Positions 22,032 to 34,680 are shown, counted from the stretch's first letter. The stretch is 64,000 nt of DNA from Isoetes taiwanensis (GCA_021234155.1 JAJEKV010000329.1:248001-312000); one strand, 5' to 3'. The notes: generated from the sequence alone by a model not told the origin. Made by a program: numbers and translations.

Positions 22032-23061
22032 GAAATTATTTTTGACAATTATGACAGGTGTTGGGATCAAATTGGTGAATTTGTGGGGTATCATCTTTTG
22101 TTCATTTCCAGGCTCACATTTACAAATGCTAATTGAGTTTTTTTGCTTAGGATACATGGAGTTATGCAGAGGTCCACATACAAACAGATACTTTGTCACT
22201 AAGGATGGGGCCTCTTTGAGAAATGAAGTGGCGGATATGGTGAAACACGAGTAATACATGAGCATCAAGTTCCGCTATCCTCCACATAATCATTGGACAC
22301 ATAAGCGGGTAGTAGATGATGAGGAGGTTAGGACAAAATCGGAAAGGTTATGGGCTTCAATCTTCTCAAGAGAAGTAATGCAAAGCGATCTACTTATTTT
22401 GGTTCATGGAAAAGCATCACCATGAATTTCTGAAAGGCAATTCTTGAGGTACGAGAGAACTATACTATACTCACGGGATGCTAGCTGATGCTTATGGCAA
22501 TCTTATTTCGCTCATGGGTGCGCCAAGATTATTATAGATCGATCGGGAGACCCGGTTGTGGAAAGAATACTCATACACTCGGATACAACTAGCAATTTCA
22601 CAACACGCTTCAATATCCTCTTCCAGTCTGATGATCCCAATTGCCCCATTATTCCTACCATCCCATCAACAAGGATCTTAGCAAAAGTCAGCACTATGGC
22701 CTCCTTATGATTGCAATATTTCTGTTTGTATGTGCAGGTTTTAGTACTGACAACAAAAGGGCAATACAGGGATGCATCTCTTTTTCTATTCAGCAACATG
22801 CTCGGGCCTTCTATGTGATTTCTTGCAAAAGTGGCTACCTATTTTGATACATCTGCTGCTGTGAAGAATCTTCATATCTTCAAGCTTATTTTGGCCGGAT
22901 ACTTTTATAAACATCTGTGTGGATAATTATATTGTCACCTACTATCATATTGTGCCTTGTTAAGCCTCGATGGGACTTAACAGGATTTTGTATGTTTTTC
23001 CTTAATTAATGAAAAAATCATCTCGTTCCTTCAAAAAAAAAAAAAAAAAAAAACTATTTCT

Positions 23062-23820
23062 CGTTTAAACTAATACTAATAATACCAAAACTAATGCCAC
23101 TTGTATCCCCAAAATGGACTTGGTTTCCAAGTAAAAGATGCTTTGTTATGTTTATTAAACCAACAATAGTTCACTTGTCTAAAGCAGCATCTATTTGCGA
23201 AAATACAATTTGTAGTTAACTTGTAAATTTTGACAAAAAAAATTGAGAGATTTTGATGTATGGAACAACATTGCTTCACAAAAAATATGTAGGCAACTTC
23301 GTGTAAAAACCAACTTAAGTTGTATGCACAATTAATGCCAAACCATTACTGGTCTATGGCCTGAACCACATATTTAAAACACAGCAACAAACCACTATTA
23401 CAAACACACTAACAAACTGAACAAATAAACTACCACAGAGAACCACGATGGTGAACCATGGTAAAGAACTAGTTATGATTATTCAACACATTAACCCACT
23501 TAGTAACTTTACTTTATTATAGTGGTTTCGTTGAAAAGATGATGGAAAAAACTAATAACGATTTTTTTGGGGGGCCTTGTGATGACTCCACGACACTTTG
23601 TCCAGCTTCTAGTGCCTTTGCCCGCATACTCATTATTATATTTGGCTATGGTGTCAATGGTGCTCAATATTTTGGGTATCGTGGTTGTTCCTTTGTATTG
23701 CCCTCACAGGTTCGTTCCAGATTGCAGGTTATGATCCATTCTGGTGGTCCCATGTGTTCTATGAATTTGTCAGTGCTTAGTAATTTTTACTATACTTTTG
23801 TCTCATTGGCATGAGTTGTC
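23062..23820. other. AT-rich unassigned sequence after the LINE
   Basis: This is presumably the continuation of the sequence into which the LINE inserted. I looked for the missing C-terminal ROP exons and did not see them. A 91-codon frame at 23539-23814 has no recognisable domain. Confidence 0.4.
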
Positions 23821-25650
23821 CTAGTTTTCATTTTTTCTTATTTCGTTTTTGAGCATCTTTCTTCCTTGATTTTATTGTGGTGTTTGGTTTCTCTTGTCCT
23901 GACATGTTCCATTTACTCTCTCTATGTTGCTTTGTGCAAGGTTGTCACAGTGCAGTATTCTTGATGGCCTTATGTACTGCTTGCTCCTTTACTCATTTTT
24001 CCCCCATTCTTGATTGCCCTCTACATAGTTCCTTTCTGCATTGAGACTTCTACATGGTTTATGCCTATATTTGAGGCACTCTTTTTCTTTAGATGCATGA
24101 GCATAAGATCCATTTAGCATGGTTCTCGTATTTTGCATTTTTGTTTCTTTTGCACGTTCAGTTCACTTGCCTGGTTTCACTTATGCTTTGCTTCGCATGG
24201 ATAACTGATCCCTTGGGCTATTCGCCCGTTGTTTCACTCGGTGTCTTTTGCACATTTTTTAGTCGGTTTTCTCACAGTTGCAGAGTTGTCCCTTTTGTTT
24301 TAAGTTACTCCGCTTCATTGCTTGATGTCCTTATTCCAGTTATTTCCATCCACTTGCCAGTGCTTCATCCTCTCGATTTGTTTTTTATCCAAGTTTGCTC
24401 ATTTTGTTTTTCCGTGATTTCCATTTTTTTCACGTATTTTTTGCCTTTATTTCGGTTTGTTCAAGTTTGTCAATAGGTGTTTGTTTTTTAGGCAGTTTAC
24501 TTTTGTCATTTGGGTATTTTTTTGCCCTTCTTTACTCTGATTTTTATGTTTCTGTGTTTTTCGCATTGACCCTTTGTTATCTCCGTTTTAGATTTGTTTC
24601 ACTTGCTCCATATGACACATTAGCCTCATCTGTGCATTCTGTTTCACTGATCCTTGTGGACTCGTTTCTCCCTTTCTTTATTCCACATTTTCAATTTATT
24701 CTATGAGATTTGACTTGCTCCATTATGGGTTGGTTGCGCTTCTTTTTACTTCATGCTTATCATTATATGGCTCTATTCAAGTATGTATGCATTGTTCCCT
24801 TCATTAATTTCCTTTGGCTTGTGGTTTTGTTCAACTTTGATGATACTATTAGCATCAGTTCCTTCTTCGATTTCTTTGTCTTCTTGCTCCTTGCTTATTG
24901 CTAGTTAGGATAGTTCGGATTTATGAATCTTTGTTGGTATAGTATTTATTGGTGCATTAGTCATTGCCATCATTACTCTGTTGATGTCGTCATGTTTATG
25001 GCTCTGTTGGTTGTTGTTCCATGAGTTCCTTTCTCATTTCTTACTGCTCTATTCCATCTTCTATTTTCATGCCCCTCTTCCATCTTTCACGGCATTGGTT
25101 CTCTTATGTCCTTCATGTATGCATCCCATTCTTCGGATTCTGGCTTTACCTGCTCATTCTGCTTCTCTTGGCTCCTTACGTCTCTGCTTTCCCTTTCGCT
25201 CCATTTTCCTTAGTTTGCTCTTTCTTCCTTTTTTTCTCTATTTGCTTTGGTTGCTCCTTTGTTCAAGATGAACCTTTCCCAGTACTCGGGAACTCCTTCC
25301 TTGCCCCTTCTTCTTGTTTATCCTATTGCTCGTTTATCTTTTTTTTCTCATTATCCCCTCTTATCTCTTTCATCTCATCTGTTCCTTTGATATCTTGTAT
25401 TCTACTCATCCTATATGGTTTGACCTAGTCTGCTCATCCTCCTTTATCTGGATTCATCCCCTCTGTACCTTCACACTTGTGGCCGTTTCGCTTTTGCCAT
25501 CAGCCTTATTTGTGTATTCTCTTTCATGTTATTCCAGTAACCCTTGCAGTCTCTTTTCTCCCTTCTCATTGAACATATTTCATTCTGGCTTCTTTTCTTT
25601 CTTTGTCTAGAAGTGAAGTGGTGTTCTCATTGAGCTTTGTAAAATCATTG
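23820..25650. other. Pyrimidine-rich arm of a strand-asymmetric region
   Basis: The top strand is strongly T/C-biased, giving long hydrophobic but meaningless frames. At least one diverged internal direct repeat is seen (around 24629-24690 and 25500-25565; shared pattern gcctcat/ttctgtg/ttctctttctg…cttgcagtctcgtttctccc). No gene is recognised. Confidence 0.5.
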
Positions 25651-25944
25651 AGTACAACTTGATACCCCTCCTAGGGGTAGAAAACATTGAAATTTGAAAA
25701 TTAAATGCTCCGAAACTAGACAATCATCGAGAGCATGACGAAAATAAAGAATACTACAAGATAACAGACGATTATCTCCCGTTTGAGAAAAGAGTTGAAA
25801 TACAACGTGAAGGCACTGACGGCTGAGCAAGCTGCAAGAAAGAACCTGCAATGGAAAGAATGCAAAGGAGAATGATCCGTTAAAAAGTTAGTAGCTTCAA
25901 GCCTGGACACGTGCCAAAGCGCAAATATCAAAAATATAATAGCA

Positions 25945-26128
25945 CTCGGAGGCTTCAGCGCCACGCCGAGGAAGAAACAATAGCCGACCAATCGAGAACC
26001 GTCCGTGAAAAAAACCATCGCGGGGAAAAAAAACCATCCGATTAGTGCTACCTCGGAGGCTACAGTGCCACGCCGAGAGGAAATGAATAACAAAAATTGT
26101 CTCGGAGGCTACGACACCACGCCGAGAA
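25945..26128. repeat. Three copies of a CTCGGAGGCT…CCACGCCGAG motif
   Basis: Copies lie at about 25946-25972, 26053-26078 and 26100-26126. Each begins ctcggaggct(t/a)c and ends ccacgccgag, so the ends (CTCGG/CCGAG) can pair into a small stem. Spacing is irregular. Confidence 0.7.
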
Positions 26129-26308
26129 AAAAGAAACTATGGAGGAAAACTGAAGCTACAGAGCCACAACATAAAAGACACAAGAGGGAGGAGCGGGAGG
26201 GAAACTTGAGGAGCCAAAGAAGAGAAAACAGAAAGGGGGAGCTCAAGAGAACGCCGATGAGTGGAAATGAGACAAGAGGATGAATAAATAGGAGATGTGA
26301 AGAAAGGC

Positions 26309-26375
26309 GTCCCCATCCAAGGAATGTCGGTTCTATTGCTGTCGCAATAGAACCGTGGCATTCCTAGGATGGGTC
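26309..26375. repeat. Near-perfect hairpin with ~30-bp arms
   Basis: The left arm ccccatccaaggaatg…ggttctattgc pairs with gcaatagaacc…cattcctaggatggg. The innermost 11 pairs (GGTTCTATTGC) are perfect, the loop is four bases (TGTC), and mismatches lie only around two short internal bulges. It could be a tiny inverted-repeat element or a small-RNA precursor-like stem. Confidence 0.75.
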
Positions 26376-26639
26376 ATATGAGACAAACAAGTTGGCCGAT
26401 AGAAGAGGAATCTATCTCAAAAGGACTGGACAAAAAAAGATAACTAGGGGAAAGGGCAGAGCAACCAAAGTGAGAAAAACGCAAAGAAAGATGATCGGAA
26501 TAGAATAGACAACTGGGAGAATAACAAAAGGCTAGGCAAAGCGAATCAGAACAAAGAGTATGATAAAAGCGGCACTAAGAAGGCAAAGAACTATGGCGGG
26601 ACGGCGAAGAAACGAAGGAGAGCAAACATCAAGACGTTT

Positions 26640-29420
26640 CAAGAAGGACCAAGACGTTTCAAGAGGGTAAGTGAAAGCGACAAGGAGAAATGACGAGTAA
26701 AGGACAAAAGAGATGAACCAAACATAATGATGAAGAAATGGGAAGATAAAGGGATCGTGAACAAAAAGAATAGAGTACGTAAGGACAATATACTTAATGT
26801 CGCATGATGCAAGGCTGCAAAATACAAATGTCTAACACGCCCATAGGGGCAACCATGAGAAACACTGAGGAAAAAGCGAGAATAGGCCCTCAAAGACCTC
26901 CATGAGAAAGAACTGAAAAAATTCTAGGGAGAAGTATGCAAAGACCTAGCGAACACATATAATAACACCATAACCAAAAACATGATTCGCACAATCGTAA
27001 CACTAGAACATACGAACAAAAGGAGCATCTAACCTACTAATTGTAATATTGGAAACAAGGGCCCTAGAATATGAAATACCAGTGAGGTAATCTCGAAACA
27101 CCAGAAAAACCTAAAGCAGAACTAGAACATGCAACCACAAAATACTAGAGGGTAACGCTTTCCAAAGGAAAGGAAAAACTCAAAATGATAATAACTCAAA
27201 GAAAGAACATCCATGTCCAATCGACCCTTATAAAAAGAGATATATCATAACAAAAGATCAACATGCACTAGTAGAACCATAGTGACAATCGTAAACTGCA
27301 ACAAATCAAAGAAATCCGAGGAGATAACATTTTATAACTAAAAAGAAAATACCAGTAAAACCATAGAAATTTGTTAACTAACTTTAACTCTTGGAACTAG
27401 CAAGAATAGCCCTCGAAAAGAGGATAATAATTCAAGACAGGAGTGAAGCCAAGATGGCCATATTCACAAGAAAGACAAGATGCAAAAGACGACTAGAACA
27501 GAAGGAGCACAAGACGCCTAAAGACAAATGTGGGAGCCTGTAATGGCAATCCATGAACGAGATAAACCCGAAAACCAAAGGAGAAATAAGAGAACTGTGA
27601 CAGTGGCAAGAAGAGGTAAGCAAGGCAATAGGGCACAAACTAACATGATTGAAGAGCACAAAAGCGGGTCGGAGGAGTAAGAAGAGTAATATCATCTAAG
27701 GTGACAAAAAGGGGCATCATCACCATGGAGCAATAAAACCGAAGTTACGGAATCAAACGAAAAAATATGAAACAAAGGGAAACAAGAGATAATGGAACTA
27801 AACATGCCTCCTACCATGCCAGACATCCCAAACATAAAAAGCCAGAAACAATCGAGCAATGATCGTGAAATCATGATGTAATGAGGAAAATGGAATGAGC
27901 GAACCACAAAAAACAAATCAAAATATGAACCAAAACACATAAGATACTTAAAGAAAGATAATTGTGCCAATACATACACAAGTAAACGAGACGCTGAACT
28001 ATATAAATGACAAGTTATTCTAACATGCCTGCAAGAGTCGACTATGAAATCCAAGAGAATATGCTCGCAAAAAAAAAAAAATATCTAAAAAACATGTTGT
28101 AAACCTGCAGGATGCCACAAACCTGAGCAATAAATCCTTTGTATAAGCACAACAATGCTCCTAGATGGTTAGTATGAGAAACTAAAGAAAGGATGCTTCA
28201 AAAGGGTAAGTGAAAGAAATAGAGGAGGAACAAGGAGTGTGGATCAAGAGGTAAGGATCAACATGCATGACAAAGAGACAAACACGATATAATGGTGAAA
28301 AAACAGGAAACATAAAGGGCTCATGAACAGAGGAACAAAGTACATAGGGACAACATAGTTAAGGTCGCATAACGCAAGGTCGAAAAATGCAATGTCAAAC
28401 AAGCACACAAAGGTAACTATGAGAAAGAGCAAGAGCAGGCCCTCAAAGACCTCCATCAGCAAGAACCGAGAAGTTATAGAAAGGAGCCTGCACTGATCTT
28501 GCGAATACACACAACCAACACCATAAATAGAAAAACAATTGTGCAGTCGTAAACTAGAACACACAAGGAAAAAGAGCATATAACCTATCTCCATTAATGT
28601 TGGAAACAAGAGCCATAATACTAGATAAAGTATTCACAAGGGACAAGAAAACCCTAAAGCAAGAGAACCAAGATAGCATATTCACAAGGTAGACAAGATG
28701 CAGACGACGACTCGAACGAAAAGGAGCACGTGATGCCTAGAAACAAATGTGGAAAATAAACCTGAAAGAATAAAAAATGGAAGACATCCAAATGAAAACA
28801 AGCGAAGGGGACATACTGAGATACATGGAAGGAAATGTAAAGCAAGAAAGGAACCGATCACAGGAGCAAACGGGGTGAAGAGAGTAAGATGACCATAGGA
28901 GTGGCTAGAAAAAATATGTGTAACCTAGATAAATAGGAATATGAGACAACCATACGGGCTAGGAAATCTATATGTAAACACATAAAAATAAGAAAATCTA
29001 CGGGAAGCCCTGCAACTAGGACAAACAAAAACAAAAAGGCCAAGCAACTGGACCCTAACAGGGCAGAAAGAACAGGGCAGAAAGAACAACGACAAGGCAA
29101 AAGATGAGATGAACAAATGAAGGAGACAGAACAATTCGAAAAATTAAGATGAATGAGACAAAAGAAGGTAAGGAAAAATGTGAGACGAAAAAGACGACCA
29201 AGAAAGAAAATGTAATGCGTAGGACGACATAATTTTGGGATCACGAAAAGAGGAAGAAAGCATAAAAAATGCAAAACATCCAAATAGAAATATGGGACAA
29301 AAGGTACAACGAGAAAGAAACCCAATCACAAGAGCAAATAGGGTTAAAGGAGTAAGATGACCAAATGAGTGGCTAGGAAAAAATGTGTAAACCATATAAC
29401 TAGAAATATTAGTAAAACAC
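26640..29420. repeat. Purine-rich arm containing diverged direct repeats
   Basis: The top strand is A/G-rich. Bases about 26660-27065 and 28205-28615 are diverged copies (both contain ggccctcaaagacctccat and gttggaaacaag). About 27455-27540 matches 28672-28755 (caagatgcaaaagacgacta versus caagatgcagacgacgactc), so the second copy lacks roughly 330 bp. A further local copy pair is 28880-28925 and 29350-29395 (gtaagatgacca…gagtggctag). Minus-strand frames here are hydrophobic artefacts of composition. Confidence 0.7.
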
Positions 29421-31043
29421 AGGGACTAAGAAATTATACGTAGACTGTAGCAATAAGAAAAAACATGCATATCAACGACATGAGCATCAACCTACATGTC
29501 TAGGAATAATCACTGCGACCAACCCATGTAAACCTGCTTTCGTGAAAAAGGTTCAAATGTCTGCTACCAAAAAATATGCGTCCCAAATGAAAAAAGAAAA
29601 TTTTCTCCTTATGCACAATAAAAACCATGGAGACAATTGCACTATCAAGCAAAAAATGAGGAGATGGCATGACTGTACTAAAGAAGCATGTGCATATGAA
29701 GGTTATAATCCATACCGAAAGCAATGAACTTATAAAAAAGGAAACCGCATAAACGCGCATGAAAGCAAGGAACTAGAGAAAAATAACTACGATAAATGAA
29801 AACTCAAGCACTCTTGTAACCAGCATAAGAAAACAGACGAACCACATGACTAGTAATGCTCAAAAATAAGGATACAAAAAAGGTTCCATGTCAAATTTAG
29901 CACAAGATCATGTCAACAACTATACAAGTTTTACTAAATACCACATCAAGATATGCAATGCCCAGAAGAAACTGATATCGAAGCACTAGTAAATTGCCCA
30001 CCGTTGGTGGGCTTTACATGTGATTGTAGACAGAGATTGTTAAAAAAGCTTGAACAATGCTTAAAAAAGACAATGTTTTTCTAATGCTCAATGTTTTTTC
30101 ACCTTGTATATAGAACCATCCATTTTTATAGCATTGAATGAACTTTTCAATACATCATCACTTCATTTTTATGCATTGCTATAAGCAATTTTAAAAATGT
30201 TGAAGATCATTCCAACTGCATTAACTGTCATATCAAATTTATCTTATTGCTTGTATGCAATACCAATAACATGCCAATTCTGGAAATTGGACTATCCTCA
30301 AAATAGTACCCAATTTATGAACAACATATCTGTAATAGTGGTTCCAAGTTGAAGCAACCCATCTCGTGCATTGTTGAAGAAAAGGAGAAGCATTTGCTTC
30401 ATCTTTCCTGCCGCTAATGCACTGATGTTTGGTTGTTATGTCCATGAGGCTCAAATTCGGTAAGATCTTTAGATCTGGCGAAGAGCTTTTGAATCTGCAA
30501 AGATCTAAATTGGAAGCATCTACAAAGATCTAAGATGGGCAAAGATCTAAACTGGGCAATTTGGCATGACTTAGACCCTAACCTAACTCCAATGCTTGAC
30601 TTAACCCTAACATTTAGTGATCGATTGACCCTAACATTTAGTGACCGGTTGACAACCTTTTGAGTGGAATGGTAATGCCAATTTCCATTTCGTAATGTAG
30701 GCTATAAACACATGGCATAAGCAAAAATACATGCCACAAATAAATCCAACCCGACTTCTATATTGTATGGAGTGTTAAAATTGTATGCAGTGATGTGGCA
30801 TTCTAAAAGTCAAGGAGCACTTTGATTCAAAGACCCCAAAAAAAATCTTGACCAGCGGCGGTTACAGGTGCTTGCCTCATTGCGATGAATCAAAAAGAGG
30901 ATGATTATTCATATCCAACAGTACCTTCAAAGCTTCTCTGATTACGTCCTTGGGCATCTCCACAGAGGGCTCCCACTTCCCTTCGATGCCAAAATGGAAC
31001 AATCTGATGCCATCTTTTTGCAAGAACTAAGTCTATTAGCAGT
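29420..31043. other. Unassigned sequence between the purine-rich arm and the LTR element
   Basis: No gene is recognised. It contains a small hairpin (29996-30012, GCCCACC-GTT-GGTGGGC) and short repeats at 30460-30660: aaagatctaa three times and ccctaacatttagtga twice. The ccctaac words are not a telomere array. Confidence 0.45.
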
Positions 31044-33512
31044 TGTTGCCCCTTTTTGGGCAACATGGACCATCATGATACCTAGAGTTTCAAGATTGGA
31101 AGATACTTGTCAGAGTTTAGAAGACTTGTGGTTTCTTTTGAGGTTTCATCTTAAGTTACTTTCCTATTACTCATATGGTAAGAGTTAGTGTTATTTTGAT
31201 CCTGCTAGAGTTTGGAAGAAATTGGCTCAAGTTTGGAAGACCCTTGGGATCTTGGTTGTATAGCCTAATTCTTTCCTTTGAGGAAATTTTCTAGTTACAT
31301 TCTTATTTCTTGAAGACCAGGCAAAGGATATAGCAAGCTATACAAGGAGTTATAAGCATGTTGCTCATATTCACTCATATGGAGCTAAATGGAGTTGCAC
31401 CAATGGTTTGGAAGTCACACCTATGAAGATGTCACTTTAAAGGTGAATTTTGCTCTTGTTTAGGCCTTGAAGATTGGAAGACCTTTTTAGAAGTTTGGAA
31501 GACCCTAGGGCCTTGAGCAAAGTTATGAGGTATGATTTGAGCTTTGGAGATAAGATCATGTGCTACAGGGGTTTCCATCCTTTATCCATTTCATCCATTC
31601 CATATCCACTTTCCTTTCATCTTTTTATACCCCGTTTCCACCTTGTCATGCCTTCTTTCATTACTTCACTACCTATATTTTTATTGGCCTCACCTCCACT
31701 TGTGAATTGCTCTCAAGAGATCATGAAAAACTTCAAGAGCAAGGAGGCTTGAATTTTACTTTCATCTTATTTCCCTAAATCCTGCCATAGCCTTTTTTTT
31801 TCCTATCTTTTCACCCTCTTCCTATGATTTTTTCACCATTCCCAAGGTTGAAAACTCATTGACCATGGTCAAAATGGGCAAAATTTCAAGTATCTCAATT
31901 TGACTTGAAAACACTCTAGATTTGGAGCTTGGCAAAAAATAGCTATGTTGGCCTTTCCAAAATTCAAAAAAGACCTTGGAAAATTCCTCAAATATTATTT
32001 CTTGGGATGCGTGCCAAAAAAAATAAAAAAAAAATATAGCAAAAAAAACCTATTCTAGCCTATCTACCCTATTTTTCTATTTTCCACCTCAGCCTAAATT
32101 CCACCCTCCCCCCCCATTGGTCCACGGGTGGCAAGAGGCGGGGGCCTCGAACACGAAGCCGGCACAACCCTTCCGTGGCACGCAAATTCAACATGCCGAC
32201 TTCGGATTATTCAATTTATATCCTTATCTTCCGTAATCATCGGGCCCGTGGGATATATCGAGCTTTGAAAAAACCCTAAACTTCTGAGCCTGCTAAATCT
32301 GGCAAATTCGTGCCCAAATCTGATTGAATCCCGCCCTTTTGCTCCCGAAATCATCTCCTGAACCTTTTCCGAGACCTCTGGAACCCCCTGTGGCACTTGA
32401 TTCAAGGGAATTTGCTCAAATTAAGCCTAAAATCACTCAACCGAGCTGGTTTTTGGGAGGGACAGTTTTTATCCAAGAATGGACATCATTTTTTTCACCC
32501 CCTCGGAGATATACCTCTCGTGATCCGGCGCTTTCTATATCTTTGATATTTTATTGATCTGTTTCTACTCCAAATTCAGCTAATCCTCGCTCGAGATTGA
32601 AGATTGACTGTATTTTGATCGAAGACCGACTGTGTTGTGACCTACCTGACACCAAAACTTCTACTGCAATTCAAAAATTCCTTATTACTTTCTCTTCCAG
32701 ACAATTTCTAGATTATCAGAAGCTTACTATGCTTTGGGAGTTACTCTCAAGCATTATTTTGGATATTTTCTCCTGAGATTTCTGAACTCCTGTGATATTT
32801 TATGATCTTAATGCATATTCTTTGCCTGGAAAAATAGTGTTGCCATCTTCTCAAGTTATAAATCTGTTAATGCCTGTCTAGACCAATAGAAATCAGATAT
32901 TTTAAGTTGAATCCCAGCTAAATAGTTGTGTCCCAGCCTTAAATAGGATTGAGTATTGTTTATATGCAAAGAAAACAAAAAAAAAATAGTTTTTTTCATA
33001 TCTGTCCAAATCGTGATGTAATTCAAGACTTTGGTCTGTCTCATTAAATACCATAGTGTTTGCTTGTCAAGAAAACCCTATGCATGATTTAGAGTTCATT
33101 TTCGAGGTCATTTGCACAAATTCCAACTCAAAATTCATCACCAAACTCCATTTGCAAATTTTGGCTCTCTGTTTTGGCATTGACCAATTTTTGGTGAACT
33201 TTACCATTGATTTTCTTGGTCTTCCCCTATCCAAATCGAGACAGACTTTCATCGATGAGTTCCCTCTACTTGTCTATAACTCATACCAAAACCAAAACTC
33301 AAAAAATCTTAAAGGGTGTGACTGCAAGATTGATTTTTGTTCCGCTTTTTTTTCGCCTGAGGGATTTGTAGTGATTTTGACAAAACCAGCATTTGAAATT
33401 GAGTTCTTTTGCTTTATATGATTAAGGATTGATCACCCTAAGTGATCCGGAGGTCTGACGTTTGTTTACACTTCCTTTGAGGTTAGGCTAAAATTCCAGT
33501 TTTAGGCTAACA
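31044..33512 (+). repeat. 5' LTR (2,469 bp)
   Basis: It begins with TGTTGCCC-CTTTTT-GGGCAACA, an 8-bp perfect inverted repeat at the very terminus, and ends TTTTAGGCTAACA. The TATA-like site is degenerate here (ggatatatcgagc at 32251-32263) compared with the 3' LTR. Confidence 0.9.
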
Positions 33513-33515
33513 TTT

Positions 33516-33532
33516 TGGAGGTCCTACCGAGA
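33516..33532 (+). promoter_or_regulatory. Primer binding site, glutamine tRNA type
   Basis: TGGAGGTCCTACCGAGA starts three bases after the 5' LTR. From memory it is complementary to the 3' end of plant tRNA-Gln (…TCTCGGTAGGACCTCCA). Its position confirms the LTR boundary. Confidence 0.75.
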
Positions 33533-33553
33533 TTTTTACGGAAATTGAACTCA

Positions 33554-34680
33554 ATGGGGCCAAAGAAGATTTCGAAGCCCTCTTTGAACCACCGAGGAGA
33601 CAAATCAACCCAATTTGGTAGGAGTAAGCATGAGAGTGGCTACGGATCTATAACCAATGCCACAAACACTCCCAATGTGCCTATTCCTCCACAAGCTCCT
33701 CTCTATCAGGTCTACCAATGTTACAAATATTTCTACCTTGCCCCTCTTCTTCACAAGTTCAAAATCTTTTGAGCCAACTCCTCCTCCAGCCCCTTATCAT
33801 TTTGAGCTAACTATACTGTTTCTCCTCCTTTTTATGATTCTTCCATGAATGCCAACCATTTTTTGAAGAATTTTGAAGAATACTATGAGGAACATGGGAG
33901 AAAAAAAAGGGTTCCAGATTTTCCGAGTTCACCAAGTGCATGAAGGGTGATGAGGCGGGTCTTGGTTGGATTTTGAGCTCTCCATTGGTACTAAGTGGGA
34001 TGAATTGGAACAAAAGTTTCTATCAAGGTTTGGTAAGACTACTTCACCCCAGGATCTTGTTTTTGAACTCAATTCTTTCCATTAGACACGGTGAAAGTGT
34101 GAAGCGGTATGTGGAAAGATTTAACTCTTATTTGCTAGTTTGTAACAGGAACCAAGTTACTCACCCAACTTTGCATTTGGTTGCCTTCTTTTATCAAAGG
34201 TTTGATGTCTAGACCTAGGATTTATAGGAAATTGCTAAAATTACAAAGATTTGGTGAACTAGATTCTATTCATAAAACATTTGTAAAAATTTTGTGGATT
34301 TAGTAGAATTGCTAAGCTATTTGCCCGATGAAGAATCGAGAGACCCATTCTATCCTTCTCATCATGATTCCCGAACATGAGCTACACTATACTAATCTTT
34401 GTTCTCTGTATATGCGGTACAAAAGAAAAGAAAAAGCCAAAAGTTGAGAATTAAACCCTCATGTTTCGGAGATGAAATCGAGATAAGTAAAGTATCCGAA
34501 GCTCTTTTAGAGGTGACTAAACAACTCATGGAGTTGAAAAATGGAAATGGTAAAGATGCCCACCACCTGAATGTACAAACTGTGGTAAGCCTTTTCATAG
34601 GGCTGAGAATTGTTATGCTAGGCCTTGTCCTAAATGTCATAGAAAGGCCATTTTGGTAGAGAATGTCTGTTTGCTCCTTT
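33554..34680 (+). pseudogene. gag (capsid and zinc knuckle) of the LTR element
   Basis: The likely start is ATG 33554 (MGPKKISKPSLNHRG). After a stop near 33772 a capsid-like piece (33940-34212) has RHGESVKRYVERFN, typical of the plant Ty3/gypsy gag domain (…ESLREYxxRFN). A zinc knuckle C-TN-C-GKPF-H-RAEN-C (C-x2-C-x4-H-x4-C) is encoded at 34572-34613, in a different frame from the preceding Lys/Glu-rich segment (34399-34560). Gag packages the element RNA; this copy is frameshifted. Confidence 0.72.

Larger units (their letters stand above)
15181..23053 (+). mobile_element. Near full-length L1-type LINE, 7.9 kb, with poly(A) and target duplication
   Basis: The element has a ~700-bp leader, ORF1 (15887-18320), ORF2 (18355 to about 22030), a 3' region and a 21-base A-tail (23033-23053). 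It is flanked by a direct repeat AAAAAACTATTTCT (15167-15180 and 23048-23061; its first six A are ambiguous with the tail). It sits just downstream of the last ROP exon block. Frameshifts and stops in both ORFs make it inactive. Gene order and motifs are those of plant L1 elements, which mobilise by target-primed reverse transcription. Confidence 0.9.

Noticed and set aside
23062-23560. Continuation of the ROP gene after the LINE
   Set aside because: No block resembling the C-terminal ROP exons (the GEEL..LIGAP and SSKTQQNV regions) could be found in any frame.
24093-25610. Hydrophobic membrane-protein-like frames on the plus strand
   Set aside because: T/C-rich sequence yields Phe/Leu/Ser runs in several overlapping frames. 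There are no conserved motifs and no consistent single frame.
26639-29760. Hydrophobic minus-strand frames
   Set aside because: Same composition effect on the purine-rich arm. Apparent similarity between frames reflects the DNA-level direct repeats.
30239-30454. Possible transposase fragment on the minus strand
   Set aside because: Weak impression only (WVASTWNHYYRYV); no catalytic motif or flanking inverted repeats.
30560-30640. Plant telomere-type CCCTAA repeats
   Set aside because: Only isolated ccctaac words within longer non-telomeric repeats.
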